This document shows, piece after piece, positions 46,966 to 56,058 of a stretch of 64,000 nt of DNA. The notes under the pieces are model-generated. The model did no database searches. It was not told where the DNA came from and saw only the letters and a list, made by a program, of their open reading frames with translations. The translations under genes and the position numbers were made by a program. Positions within the stretch are counted from its first letter, which is position 1; each line of letters begins with the position of its first letter. The stretch is taken from positions 496,001 through 560,000 of the forward strand of contig NZ_AUBI01000001.1 in NCBI RefSeq assembly GCF_000429165.1. The letters run 5' to 3'. This DNA is from Acetobacter nitrogenifigens DSM 23921 = NBRC 105050. Its GTDB lineage: Bacteria; Pseudomonadota; Alphaproteobacteria; Acetobacterales; Acetobacteraceae.

Positions 46966-47523
46966 ATGGCGAAAGCACAGACATCCAGGTCAAAGCCGGC
47001 CGCAGCGAAGGCGGCTCAAATTCACCACTTTCTGGGCACGCCCTCCGATCTGGGCGCTGAAAACGTCGAGAACATTTCGGCCGCTTTACGCGCATTGCTC
47101 GCAGACGTGTTCGCGCTCTACCTCAAGACGAAGAACTTTCACTGGCACATGAGCGGTCGCCATTTCCGCGACTACCACCTGTTGCTGGACGAGCAGAGCG
47201 ATCAGATTTTCGCAATGACCGACCCGATCGCCGAGCGTGCGCGCAAGATCGGCGGGACCTCCCTCCACTCCATCAGCGAAATCTCGAAATTGCAGCGCCT
47301 TTCCGACAACAATGCGGAATACGTCGATGCGCAGGACATGCTCGCGGAACTGTGCGAGGACAACAGGCAGCTCACGACCGAAATGCGCGCCGTACATGAA
47401 CTGACCAGCGATGCAGGCGACTGCGCGACGACCAGCCTGCTGGAGAACTGGATCGACGAGACCGAACGCCGCACGTGGTTCCTCTTCGAAGCCTCGCGCA
47501 ATACGTCAGGGACGAACGACTGA
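46966..47523 (+). CDS. dps: Dps-family DNA-binding ferritin-like protein
   Basis: A 185-residue protein whose core has the ferroxidase ligands in KNFHWHMSGRHFRDYH and LLDEQSDQIFAMTDPIAERARKIGGT. The Lys/Ala-rich N-terminal tail (about 20 residues) can bind DNA. Dps dodecamers protect DNA from Fe/H2O2 chemistry in starved cells. A hairpin follows, and oxyR/ahpCD lie 1-4 kb downstream, giving a cluster of peroxide-defence genes. Confidence 0.92.
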   Translation: MAKAQTSRSKPAAAKAAQIHHFLGTPSDLGAENVENISAALRALLADVFALYLKTKNFHWHMSGRHFRDYHLLLDEQSDQIFAMTDPIAERARKIGGTSLHSISEISKLQRLSDNNAEYVDAQDMLAELCEDNRQLTTEMRAVHELTSDAGDCATTSLLENWIDETERRTWFLFEASRNTSGTND

Positions 47524-47531
47524 CACAGGGT

Positions 47532-47569
47532 GGCCGTATCTCGCGCTACGCTTGCGCGCGAATACGGCC
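47532..47569 (+). terminator. Hairpin after dps
   Basis: An 8-base stem GGCCGTAT/ATACGGCC with an inner CGCGC/GCGCG pairing starts nine bases after the dps stop. There is no T-run, so its role as a terminator is uncertain. Confidence 0.45.
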
Positions 47570-47629
47570 TGCCACACAGAGCGTCGCGCGGGTTCGCTAA
47601 AGAGCTACGGGCAGCAACTGGCGGAACCT

Positions 47630-48253
47630 TCAGGTCGGCCGACCGAACGCCTTCAGTTTCAGTTTGTCCTCACGAGCCGCGCCACCCGGCATTTTCGGGT
47701 CAAGCTCCAGAGCGCGCCGCCACGCTTTCAACGCAGCCTGCCCGTCTCCGCGTTGCTCTTCCGTCGCCGCCAGAAGCTGCCAGGCGCCGACATCATCCGG
47801 ATCGTGTTGCAGCGCCACGCCAAGGTCGCCGATAGCGCCATCGGTATCGCCCGTGGCGAGACGCGCCTGCGCGCGCAGACGCCAGAGGATTTCGGCGTCC
47901 CCCTGCAACGCCAGCGCTGCGCCAAGGTCCTCGATGGCGTCTCCATGCTTCTCCTGAGACAGTTCCCGATTGGCCCGTCGCAGCAACAGCAACGTCGCAG
48001 GCGCGAGGCCATGGCTACGCATCTCTTCCAGTTGCGCCGCGATCGCCGTCGCCTCGGATTCGTCGTGCGCCTGCGCGAGAGCCTTCACCAACGCGTCGCG
48101 CCGGTCCATCGCCTTTTTGGACGGAGTCGCCGGTTTGCCCGGCGGGACGGCTGTATCGGTCTGGCCGCTAGCATACGGGGCCGGGACTTGCGCCTGAGCT
48201 GCGGCCTGCCCGCACCACATCGTCAGCAGCAACGCCGACAGAAGCGGGCGCAT
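47630..48253 (-). CDS. Exported TPR-repeat protein
   Basis: A 207-residue protein with a signal peptide (MRPLLSALLLTMWCGQAAAQA). At residues about 100-195 are three tetratricopeptide-like repeats, with DAIEDLGAALALQGDAEILWRLR, DGAIGDLGVALQHDPDDVGAWQLL and AALKAWRRALELDPKMP. It is likely a periplasmic scaffold. The start ATG 48251-48253 is chosen because the signal peptide begins there; the frame is open upstream through rpmJ, which is coincidental. Confidence 0.75.
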   Translation of the reverse strand: MRPLLSALLLTMWCGQAAAQAQVPAPYASGQTDTAVPPGKPATPSKKAMDRRDALVKALAQAHDESEATAIAAQLEEMRSHGLAPATLLLLRRANRELSQEKHGDAIEDLGAALALQGDAEILWRLRAQARLATGDTDGAIGDLGVALQHDPDDVGAWQLLAATEEQRGDGQAALKAWRRALELDPKMPGGAAREDKLKLKAFGRPT

Positions 48254-48360
48254 CGCTCGAGTTCCGGCCTCAGAACGCGAAAACCCGCCAGACAGCTCTC
48301 TTAGAAGAGCCACATGGCGGGTCGACGTAATCCTGATCACCAAGGAAAAGGAAACCGGTA

Positions 48361-48486
48361 TCAGCCCTGACGAGCCTTCATGCGCGGGTTCTTCTTGTTG
48401 ATGACATAGACGCGCCCACGACGACGAACGACGCGGCAGTCCTTGTCGCGGATTTTCGCCGACTTGAGGCTGTTCCTGATCTTCAT
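48361..48486 (-). CDS. rpmJ: 50S ribosomal protein L36 (C-minus, 41 residues)
   Basis: A 41-codon gene encoding [16 protein letters not shown] followed by [19 protein letters not shown] and MKARQG. It matches the zinc-free L36 type, with only one of the four zinc-binding cysteines/histidines of the classical form, as is usual in alphaproteobacteria. It joins the peptidyl-transferase-side of the large ribosomal subunit late in assembly. It stands alone between the TPR gene and oxyR. Confidence 0.95.
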   Translation of the reverse strand: MKIRNSLKSAKIRDKDCRVVRRRGRVYVINKKNPRMKARQG

Positions 48487-48624
48487 AACGGGTCTCTTTA
48501 ATCAGCACGCCGTGAGGCGTCGTGAAACGGAAAGTGGAGCGACATAAGCAGCCCCCGCGCCAAAGTCAAACCCTGACTGCGGTCGAGCGCGCTTTTTTAG
48601 CGTATAGCCGCCGGATAGCGACAG

Positions 48625-49614
48625 CTATACGGCGGCCTCCAACCCTACTGCGGCGCTCGCCACAGCCGGATCCCCCTCGGCCGACACAGACGTATCGCCG
48701 GGGGCCAGCGCACGCAACGCCTGGGCGAGCGCATGGTAATCAGCCGCACGAGGCGATTTGGCGCGCCAGCCGACGCCGATCGTCCGCCATGCCTGCCCGC
48801 CTTCAATGGAGCGCGTGACGACGCCCGTGCCGTTCAAAATACCCGAATCGACCGCCATGCGCGGCAGCAACCCGACGCCCAGCCCCTGCCCGATCATCCG
48901 CGCCAGCGTGTGCAGGGAGGACGCCGTATGCGCCGTCTCGCTCTCCTCGCCGCTCCAGCTTCCGCCCTGACGACATACGTCGACGGTCTGCTCCCGAAGG
49001 CAATGCCCGTCCTCCAGCAGCACCATGTGTTCAGATTGCAGCCGATTCAGCGGAACGTCCGCCATATTGATCGCGAACGGGTGCCCGGGCGGCGCGGCGA
49101 CGATGAACGGGTCGCGCCAGATTGGAATGGTCTCCAATCCGTCGCACATGCACGGCATGGCGAGAAGCAGAACATCCAGTCGGCCCTTCGACAGCTTTTC
49201 CAGCAACCGCTCGGTCACGTCCTCGGTCAGCACGAGCTTCATGCCCGGAAACCGCTCCCGCAGGAGCGGGACGAGACGGGGCAGCAGAAACGGTCCGATC
49301 GTCGGGATCACGCCCATGCGCATCGGGCCATGCATGGGCGCACGCGCGGCCTGCGCAATCAGGGGAATCGCCTCCAGCGCGTCCAGCGCCACTCGTGCGC
49401 GACGGGCGACCTCGTCTCCCAGCGGGGTGAAGACCACACGCTTGCCGACATCCCGGTCGAGCAATTGCGCATCCATCTGACGCTCCAGCGCGAGCAACCC
49501 GGCAGAAAGAGTGGACTGCGTCACGGAACAGGCCGCTGCGGCACGCCCGAAATGCCGCAGTTCCGCGAGTGCTATCAGGTATCGGAGTTGCTGGGGAGAA
49601 GGCAGCGCCTGCAT
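48625..49614 (-). CDS. oxyR: OxyR-type peroxide-sensing LysR regulator
   Basis: A 329-residue LysR-family activator with an N-terminal winged helix-turn-helix (residues 1-60) and an effector domain holding the two redox cysteines C205 and C214 in LLEDGHCLREQTVDVC, nine residues apart as in E. coli OxyR (199/208). Oxidation by H2O2 forms the disulfide and switches on peroxide defence. The start ATG 49612-49614 gives the standard N-terminus. It is divergent from ahpC, its likely target. Confidence 0.93.
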   Translation of the reverse strand: MQALPSPQQLRYLIALAELRHFGRAAAACSVTQSTLSAGLLALERQMDAQLLDRDVGKRVVFTPLGDEVARRARVALDALEAIPLIAQAARAPMHGPMRMGVIPTIGPFLLPRLVPLLRERFPGMKLVLTEDVTERLLEKLSKGRLDVLLLAMPCMCDGLETIPIWRDPFIVAAPPGHPFAINMADVPLNRLQSEHMVLLEDGHCLREQTVDVCRQGGSWSGEESETAHTASSLHTLARMIGQGLGVGLLPRMAVDSGILNGTGVVTRSIEGGQAWRTIGVGWRAKSPRAADYHALAQALRALAPGDTSVSAEGDPAVASAAVGLEAAV

Positions 49615-50088
49615 GAAAACGCCTCCGGTGCGGCTCAGATATGAAAAGGGCGGCGGCAAACGAACAGAACCGGTCGCCAGACGATGACCCAGAAATCGGC
49701 TCTTATGTCTTTATGGACAAGGGTGCGCCGCACTCACTCCGTCTGGCGAGCGGAAGACGCATCCATCTTGCCTTATGACGTCAGAGGAACAGCCGACGTG
49801 TCCGGTTGCGTAAGCTCCAGCGAAGACCCGTCGGCGCGGTGGCCTCAGCGCGCTCAATGGACCGCGCCTTTGCACCAGACAGAAGCTTTCGAGAACGCCG
49901 AAGCATCGGACGCAGGGACGAGCGGTCAGTACACCACATTGATGACACCGCGTCACCATCGAATATTTCAATCATCCTGAGATAAATTATTCATTGGCAT
50001 GATCAGACAATCGCCGCCATAGATACCTCCAGAGCGCGACGCCGTCCGGCGACGCGCCATGTGCCACTTCAAGCGCGAGGAGCGTTTC
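49615..50088. other. Divergent oxyR / ahpC intergenic region
   Basis: No gene is supported; frames of 60-100 codons here lack codon bias. A weak promoter, TTGATG 49939-49944 with AATATT 49962-49967 at 17-base spacing, could drive ahpC. A definite OxyR binding site was not found by eye. Confidence 0.4.
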
Positions 50089-50631
50089 ATGCTTACCGTA
50101 GGCGACAAGTTCCCCACATTCGACCTGGCCTCCGTCCCCGGCGGTCCGGAAGGCCTGAAAGGCAATTTCGTTCAGATTTCCGACACGTCGGACGCCGGCA
50201 AGTGGAAAGTCGTGTTTTTCTGGCCGAAAGACTTCACCTTCGTCTGCCCGACGGAGATCGTGGCGTTCGGCAAGCTCCACAAGGAATTCGCCGACCGTGA
50301 CGCCGTGGTCTACGGCGTGTCGATCGACAGCGAGTTCGTTCATCTCAACTGGCGCCTCCACCACGAGGACCTGAACAAGCTCGAGATCCCGATGCTCGCC
50401 GACATCAAGCGTGAGCTGTCGGAGCAGACCGGCGTTCTGGCGAAGGACGCGGGCGTCGCCCTGCGCGCCACGTTCGTCGTCGACCCGCAGGGCATCATCC
50501 GCCATGTGTCGGTCAACGACCTGTCGGTCGGCCGCAACCCGCAGGAAATCGTCCGCATTCTGGACGCACTGCAGAGCGACGAGCTCTGCCCGTGCAACTG
50601 GAAGCAGGGCGACGACTTCCTGAAGGTCTGA
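50089..50631 (+). CDS. ahpC: Peroxiredoxin AhpC (AhpD-dependent type)
   Basis: A 180-residue peroxiredoxin with peroxidatic C53 in FVCPTEIVAF and a C-terminal CPC (C167, C169) before NWKQGDDFL. The CxC ending is that of the mycobacterial type reduced by AhpD rather than AhpF, in agreement with ahpD as the next gene. It reduces H2O2, alkyl peroxides and peroxynitrite. The start ATG 50089 is preceded by GAGGAG. It is presumably under OxyR, encoded divergently. Confidence 0.95.
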   Translation: MLTVGDKFPTFDLASVPGGPEGLKGNFVQISDTSDAGKWKVVFFWPKDFTFVCPTEIVAFGKLHKEFADRDAVVYGVSIDSEFVHLNWRLHHEDLNKLEIPMLADIKRELSEQTGVLAKDAGVALRATFVVDPQGIIRHVSVNDLSVGRNPQEIVRILDALQSDELCPCNWKQGDDFLKV

Positions 50632-50650
50632 TTCCGCAAGGAAGACGACC

Positions 50651-50682
50651 GGCGACGAAGGTTCCCCCCGGCCTTCGTCGCC
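50651..50682 (+). promoter_or_regulatory. Large hairpin 1 in the ahpC-ahpD gap
   Basis: A perfect 11-base stem (GGCGACGAAGG with CCTTCGTCGCC) and a 10-base loop starts 19 bases after the ahpC stop. There is no T-run after it. Confidence 0.6.
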
Positions 50683-50728
50683 CGCGCGCCGAGGCCAGCC
50701 CCGCAGGGCGGACCCCGGCGCGCCGAAG

Positions 50729-50773
50729 CGCCCTTGCCCGATCGGACGACCGTCGTCCGATGCGGCAAGGGCG
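50729..50773 (+). promoter_or_regulatory. Large hairpin 2 in the ahpC-ahpD gap
   Basis: A 45-base structure: outer 10-base stem (50729-50738 with 50764-50773), a 2x2 internal loop, an inner perfect 9-base stem (50741-50749 with 50753-50761) and loop CCG. It ends 68 bases before the ahpD start. Confidence 0.6.
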
Positions 50774-50841
50774 ATCAAACCCCTTCCCGTTACCTGTCGG
50801 CGCATGCGCCGCCATCCGCCGCTATTCGGCAGGAGACCATC

Positions 50842-51372
50842 ATGTCATTCGAAGCACTCAAGGACCGGATTCCCGACTACGCCAAGGACCTGCGCCTCAA
50901 CCTCGGGACGCTCGCCAACGACGCCACGCTCTCTGCGCAGCAACTGGCCGGCACGTTCGTGGCCAGCGCCATCGCCTCGCGCAACGACGAGTTCACGAAG
51001 GCGGTGATCGAGGAGTTCGGCGCGAAGCTGTCGCCGGAAGCTCTGGCGGCCGCGAAATCGGCAGCCGCCATCATGGGCATGAACAACGTCTATTACCGCT
51101 TCACCCATTTCATGGGCGGCGATTACGAAAACCTCCCGGCGAAGCTGCGGATGAGCGTCATCGGCAAGCCGGGCGTGGAGAAGGTCGATTTCGAACTGTG
51201 GTCGCTGGCCGTGTCCGCGATCAACGGATGTGAGATGTGCGTGCGCAGCCACGAGCGCGCCGTGCGCGAAGGCGGCCTGACCAGCGAACAGGTTCAGACG
51301 GCTGCGCGCATCGCTGCGGTGGTGCACGCGGTGGCGGTCACTCTGGAAGCTTCCGCCGCCGCTGACGCCTGA
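50842..51372 (+). CDS. ahpD: Alkyl hydroperoxidase AhpD
   Basis: A 176-residue AhpD-fold protein with catalytic E118, C130, C133 and H137 ([11 protein letters not shown]), the same residue numbers as in Mycobacterium tuberculosis AhpD. It passes electrons from lipoylated dihydrolipoamide succinyltransferase to AhpC. The start ATG 50842 is preceded by CAGGAG. The two hairpins in the 210-base gap to ahpC could make its expression lower than that of ahpC. Confidence 0.94.
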   Translation: MSFEALKDRIPDYAKDLRLNLGTLANDATLSAQQLAGTFVASAIASRNDEFTKAVIEEFGAKLSPEALAAAKSAAAIMGMNNVYYRFTHFMGGDYENLPAKLRMSVIGKPGVEKVDFELWSLAVSAINGCEMCVRSHERAVREGGLTSEQVQTAARIAAVVHAVAVTLEASAAADA

Positions 51373-51402
51373 CGCCGACGCGCGCCGAGAGGAGCGCCGT
51401 TA

Positions 51403-52383
51403 TTATCTGGGCGACGCTCCATCGGCGGGAGCGTCGTCGTTGCGGATATAGAGGCGCCTATACGGGTAGGATATCATTACCGAGTTATGGCGCAGGAAGT
51501 CAGCGCCCAGTAGTGAGGTCGAAATTTCCAGCGGTGCGACCAAAAGAGACGGGTCTCTGAATACCTCTTTCCCTACCTGCAATGTTCTGAACTTATGACG
51601 CCAGCTGCGCACCACGTTCTGGTCGACGCCGATCAGCGACGCTGTGCGGTCAGTCTGCAACATAGACTTCGTCACGCCCGCCCGCGCAGCATCGTCGGGC
51701 AGGATCGTCGTACCAACCGCCCCACTATCGAGAATGGCGTCCACCGACGCGCCGTTGAGCTTTATGCTGATCTCCACATGGCGATCATTGTCGATACTGA
51801 AGGGAACGGGATCGAATTCCTTTTCCCACCGCTCTTTTTCGTCCGCACATTCATGCAGGCGATATAGGCTGACCGTCAGATGGGGCAACTCCAGCGCCAC
51901 AGTGTAGTTGGAGAGAAAATCAGCGCCGAACAGGCCAACAATCGGCACGCCGCCGATGAAACCGAACTTCTGATCGGTCTGGATCATCTGTACGTTCCGC
52001 GCAATCGCGGTTCCCATCCCGAGTTCCGCGATCGACATAATGGGGAATCTTGAAAGCCCGCCTATCCCGTAACCCAGAGTCGTCGCTCCGGTGTACGCCA
52101 CATCGAACGCATGGATGGACGAAGATACGCCCGACATGCCTGCGCCAGTATCGACAATCATGGCTGCCGGCTTGCCGTTGATCGTCACCTTTACGATCGG
52201 AACGCCTTTCCTGTTCAGCACCTGAAGTGGACCGAGCCGCTCCACCTTGCATCCGCCGCCACCATCCTCACAGGCCGCCAGTCCGATAGCGGCGCAACAT
52301 AACGTGGCTTTGAACAGAGTTTTACCAACACGCGCTAAAATTTCGGCGAAAAAAACGTAAGCGGCCGTCCGGTTCAACTTCAA
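51403..52383 (-). CDS. Two-domain retropepsin-like aspartyl protease lipoprotein
   Basis: A 326-residue protein with a signal sequence and lipobox-like LAAC near residue 38, then two aspartyl-protease-like domains. The first has D78 in MIVDTGAGMSG and the second D219 in AILDSGAVGTT; each is followed by hydrophobic strands ending in GADFL (about 153-157 and a second copy near 297-301). One polypeptide thus carries both halves of a retropepsin-type site. The start is a TTG with AGGAG seven bases upstream. The substrate is unknown. Confidence 0.75.
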   Translation of the reverse strand: MKLNRTAAYVFFAEILARVGKTLFKATLCCAAIGLAACEDGGGGCKVERLGPLQVLNRKGVPIVKVTINGKPAAMIVDTGAGMSGVSSSIHAFDVAYTGATTLGYGIGGLSRFPIMSIAELGMGTAIARNVQMIQTDQKFGFIGGVPIVGLFGADFLSNYTVALELPHLTVSLYRLHECADEKERWEKEFDPVPFSIDNDRHVEISIKLNGASVDAILDSGAVGTTILPDDAARAGVTKSMLQTDRTASLIGVDQNVVRSWRHKFRTLQVGKEVFRDPSLLVAPLEISTSLLGADFLRHNSVMISYPYRRLYIRNDDAPADGASPR

Positions 52384-52590
52384 AACGCATCTCCTGCAGC
52401 GCCAGATGTACCGGGGCGTTAAGCCTTCAGGCCACAGCGCATCCAGTTACACTCTGAAACGGTCATAACTCCCTGACAACCCGCCCCGCGCACGGCGCTG
52501 CATGTTTGAGACAAAAATAAGACGCTCTGGCGGCGTAACGAAAACCATGTGATGCTGTTTCGGTTTTCAAAGTTTGGGACGGCCGCGGCG

Positions 52591-53883
52591 ATGCAGACCG
52601 ATTTACGCTCACACGGACTTTGGGAACGTACCGCGCCTCCCGCGCCCTATGCCGAGGCGCTGTATTCCACGATAGACACGGACGTCGTCATCATCGGCGC
52701 GGGTTACACCGGTCTGTCCGCCGCGCTGCATCTGGCGCAGGCGGGTTATGCGCCGGTAGTTGTCGAGGCCGCACAGATCGGTTTCGGCGGGTCGGGGCGC
52801 AACGTCGGACTGGTCAACGCCGGAATGTGGGTGAAACCCGAAGACTTCCCCGGCGTCCTGGGGCCGATCTACGGCCAGCGACTGCTCACGCTGCTCGGAC
52901 AGGCGCCGGATCTGGTGTTCGACGTGATCTCGGCGCACGCCATCGCCTGCGAGGCGACACGCGTCGGCACATTGCATTGCGCGCCGGACGAGCGGGGGTT
53001 GTCCGATCTGACGGAGCGGACGCGTCAATGGGCGCGGTGGGGGGCGCCGGTCAGCCTTCTCGGCGCGCAGGAGACTGCTCGGCTGATCGGGTCCTGCGAC
53101 TACAAGGGCGCCTTGCTCGACCGACGCGCGGGGACGGTGCAGCCGCTGGCCTATGCGCGCGGCCTCGCCGACGCCGCAATTGGCGCGGGCGCACGGATTT
53201 TCGTGAACTCTCCTGTCACCGGGATGATGCAGTCGGGAGACCGGCACATCATAGACACTCCGCGCGGACAGGTTCGCGCGGCGAAAGTCATCGTCGCGAC
53301 CAACGCCTACAGCACCGGTCCATTTGCCGCGATCTCGGACTCTCTGGCGCCGCTGCCCTACTTCAACGTCGCAACCGCGCCTCTATCGCCGTCAATGCGC
53401 GCCCGCATCCTGCCCGAAGGCCACGGAGCCTGGGACACGCGATCCGTGCTCAGTTCCTTTCGCATGGACGCTGCAGGGCGCCTCGTCTTCGGCAGTGTCG
53501 GCGGCCTGGGACGGTGGGACGCGGCCGTCCATCGCGACTGGGCGCGCCGCGAGGTGACTCGCCTGTTCCCTCAGCTCGCAGGCGTGGATTTCGAAACGGA
53601 GTGGTCCGGCTCCATCGGCGTGACCGCAACGCGGTTGCCGCGCCTGCACCGCCTGGCGCCGGGCGTCGTCGCGATGGCAGGATACAACGGACGCGGCATT
53701 GCGCCGGGCACGGCCTTCGGGCGCGTCCTTGCGGACATGACGGCCGGCCATACGCCAGACAGCGAACTGCCTTTGCCGGTCATGAACCTTCCGGAGCCGG
53801 ATGCGCTACGCGGACTGCGGGGGCTGATCTATGCGGTGGGCTCCGGTCTCAGACATTTCGCGGGAGCCAGGCGCCCCCGGTAG
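52591..53883 (+). CDS. FAD-dependent amino acid oxidase, L-pipecolate oxidase-like
   Basis: A 430-residue DAO-family oxidoreductase. The FAD-binding TDVVIIGAGYTGLSAALHLAQ is followed by VVEAAQIGFGGSGRNVGLVN, and the C-terminal MAGYNGRGIAPGTAFG closes the FAD site. N-terminal LWERTAPP and the GLVNAGMWV stretch resemble AmaA-type L-pipecolate oxidases and PuuB. It likely oxidises a secondary or primary amine to an imine in the cytoplasm. The two genes downstream encode enzymes of the pipecolate route, which favours pipecolate as substrate. The frame begins earlier at GTG 52549; ATG 52591 is preferred. Confidence 0.8.
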   Translation: MQTDLRSHGLWERTAPPAPYAEALYSTIDTDVVIIGAGYTGLSAALHLAQAGYAPVVVEAAQIGFGGSGRNVGLVNAGMWVKPEDFPGVLGPIYGQRLLTLLGQAPDLVFDVISAHAIACEATRVGTLHCAPDERGLSDLTERTRQWARWGAPVSLLGAQETARLIGSCDYKGALLDRRAGTVQPLAYARGLADAAIGAGARIFVNSPVTGMMQSGDRHIIDTPRGQVRAAKVIVATNAYSTGPFAAISDSLAPLPYFNVATAPLSPSMRARILPEGHGAWDTRSVLSSFRMDAAGRLVFGSVGGLGRWDAAVHRDWARREVTRLFPQLAGVDFETEWSGSIGVTATRLPRLHRLAPGVVAMAGYNGRGIAPGTAFGRVLADMTAGHTPDSELPLPVMNLPEPDALRGLRGLIYAVGSGLRHFAGARRPR

Positions 53884-54220
53884 GGCGCACTCCGTTTCGG
53901 CACGATGTTTGATCGGCGAAAGTCGGGCGCGGGGAAGCCGCAGTCTTGAGCCATCCGACTGAACCGGCGTGCGCCGAGGCTGCTTGCGGACCTTATTCAT
54001 AACGACAGCTAAAACATCAGGGTTCGCTTCGCATCTCGGCAGTGGACCCTCATTTGCCGAGAAATATTCTGGCAGGATAGGCGACGCAGCCGGACTTACA
54101 CATTCCGGCCACCCAGCGTCCGTCACACCGCAACCATGCGTCAGGCGCCGCCTGCGATGACGGCTCTGGACACAGTCGCCGCGTTTTCGTTTTGTCACGG
54201 GGAAACCCGGAGGAAAAACC
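53884..54220. other. Intergenic region upstream of the ALDH7-like gene
   Basis: No gene is supported. It holds the upstream control region of the ALDH7-like gene; CCGGAGGAAAAACC just before its ATG contains a strong ribosome binding site. Confidence 0.45.
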
Positions 54221-55765
54221 ATGTCCGACATCGCCTCGCTCGACCTCGCCACACAGACGCGCGACCTGCTCTCCAGCCTCGGGGTGGATGATCGACGCCT
54301 GTCGGCGCAAGGCTTGGCGATCACCGTCCGCTCGCCGGTCAACGGGCAGACGCTTGGACATGTAGCCTCAGCCACAGTTGAAGAAACGAACGCCGCAATC
54401 GAGCGCGCGCACGGAGCTTTTCTCACGTGGCGTCGCATCCCCGCGCCCCGGCGCGGCGAACTTGTCCGCCTGCTCGGCGAGGAACTGCGCGCCAACAAGG
54501 ACGCTTTGGGACGACTGGTCTCGATCGAGGTCGGCAAATCGCCGTCCGAAGGGCTGGGCGAAGTGCAGGAGATGATCGACATCTGTGACTTCGCAGTCGG
54601 TCTGTCACGGCAACTCTGCGGCCTGACCATCGCTACGGAGCGCGCCGAGCATCGGATGATGGAGACATGGCACCCGATCGGCGTCGTGGGCGTCATCTCC
54701 GCTTTCAATTTCCCTGTTGCAGTCTGGGCATGGAATGCTGCGCTGGCGCTGGTCTGCGGCGATTCTGTCGTCTGGAAGCCGTCGGAGAAGACGCCGCTGA
54801 CGGCCATCGCGACGGACGCGATTCTCCGCCGCGCAATCACGCGTTTCAACGCCAGCGGCGACGCAGCGCCCGACGGGCTGGCGGAGCTTGCGGTCGGCGG
54901 GCGGGAGACCGGCGCGGCGCTGGTGGCCCATCCGAGAGTCCCGCTGGTCTCGGCCACGGGGTCGACTGAAATGGGGCGCATCGTTGGACGTGAACTGGCG
55001 AGCCGCTTCGGACGGGCGATTCTCGAACTGGGCGGCAACAACGCGGCGATCGTCACGCCGTCCGCCGACCTCGATCTGGCGCTACGCGGAGTAGCCTTCG
55101 CGGCGATGGGCACGGCCGGTCAACGCTGCACCACGCTGCGCCGTCTATTCGTTCATAGCAGCGTCTATGACGCTTTCGTGCCGCGGCTGAAGGCCGCGTT
55201 CTCTTCGGTCAGCGTCGGCAGCCCGCTGGAGGGGCACCTCGTGGGGCCGTTGATCGACCATGCCGCACTGGAGCGCATGCAGGAGGCGCTGGCGGCGGCC
55301 ATGGAGCTCGGCGCGACGGTGCATGGCGGAGAGCGGGTCGACGTCGGCGCCCCGCAGGCGTTCTACGCACGCCCCGCGCTGGTGGAGACGCCGGTGCACG
55401 ACGGCCCTGTGCTGGACGAGACGTTTGCGCCGATTCTCTATGTGCTGCCTTACGACGATCTTGAAGACGCCATCTCGTTGCAGAACGACGTCCCGCAGGG
55501 CCTTTCCTCCGCCATCTTCACCACCGACCTGCGCGAGGCGGAGTTGTTCCTCAGCGCGCGCGGTTCGGACTGTGGCATCGCCAACGTGAATATCGGCACG
55601 TCAGGCGCGGAGATCGGCGGCGCGTTCGGCGGGGAGAAAGCGACCGGCGGCGGCCGGGAGTCCGGTTCCGATTCGTGGAAAGGCTATATGCGGCGCGCGA
55701 CCAACACGATCAATTACGGTCGCGACCTGCCGCTGGCGCAGGGTGTCACGTTCGACGTCGGTTGA
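54221..55765 (+). CDS. ALDH7-type aldehyde dehydrogenase (L-piperidine-6-carboxylate / aminoadipate semialdehyde)
   Basis: A 514-residue aldehyde dehydrogenase with the catalytic cysteine in GQRCTTLRRLF, the general-base glutamate in AILELGGNNAAIV and an NAD-binding GSTEMG stretch. GTAGQRCTTLRR and the N-terminal layout are those of ALDH7/AmaB, which oxidise 2-aminoadipate 6-semialdehyde (from piperidine-6-carboxylate) to 2-aminoadipate. This fits lysine breakdown through pipecolate together with the oxidase upstream and the reductase downstream. Confidence 0.87.
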   Translation: MSDIASLDLATQTRDLLSSLGVDDRRLSAQGLAITVRSPVNGQTLGHVASATVEETNAAIERAHGAFLTWRRIPAPRRGELVRLLGEELRANKDALGRLVSIEVGKSPSEGLGEVQEMIDICDFAVGLSRQLCGLTIATERAEHRMMETWHPIGVVGVISAFNFPVAVWAWNAALALVCGDSVVWKPSEKTPLTAIATDAILRRAITRFNASGDAAPDGLAELAVGGRETGAALVAHPRVPLVSATGSTEMGRIVGRELASRFGRAILELGGNNAAIVTPSADLDLALRGVAFAAMGTAGQRCTTLRRLFVHSSVYDAFVPRLKAAFSSVSVGSPLEGHLVGPLIDHAALERMQEALAAAMELGATVHGGERVDVGAPQAFYARPALVETPVHDGPVLDETFAPILYVLPYDDLEDAISLQNDVPQGLSSAIFTTDLREAELFLSARGSDCGIANVNIGTSGAEIGGAFGGEKATGGGRESGSDSWKGYMRRATNTINYGRDLPLAQGVTFDVG

Positions 55766-56058
55766 GACCGGTCGTTCGAAGCTTTCCGCCATCAGAACGC
55801 GGCGGAAAGACATACCAACGCTACGCTGCGACGCCACTCCGCAATAACCGCAGGAGTGATTTTCGAAGACGACAACGTAGCGTTTCTTGCACCATCCCTT
55901 GCCGCTGACCTCAAAACGGACATTCGGTTTCCCCTCCCTCGTCCAGACGTCTCCGCGTTCCGCACGGCTCGCCCGTCGACCGACGCTTTTCCATATGTCG
56001 TTTGAAGGGCGATTTACGCCCGCGCCGCCCCCCTTTTCGCATCAGGAGCATAAACACC

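Noticed and set aside
53806..55113. 435-codon minus-strand frame opposite the ALDH7-like gene
   Set aside because: Ser/Arg-rich shadow of a clearly recognisable dehydrogenase with complete catalytic motifs.
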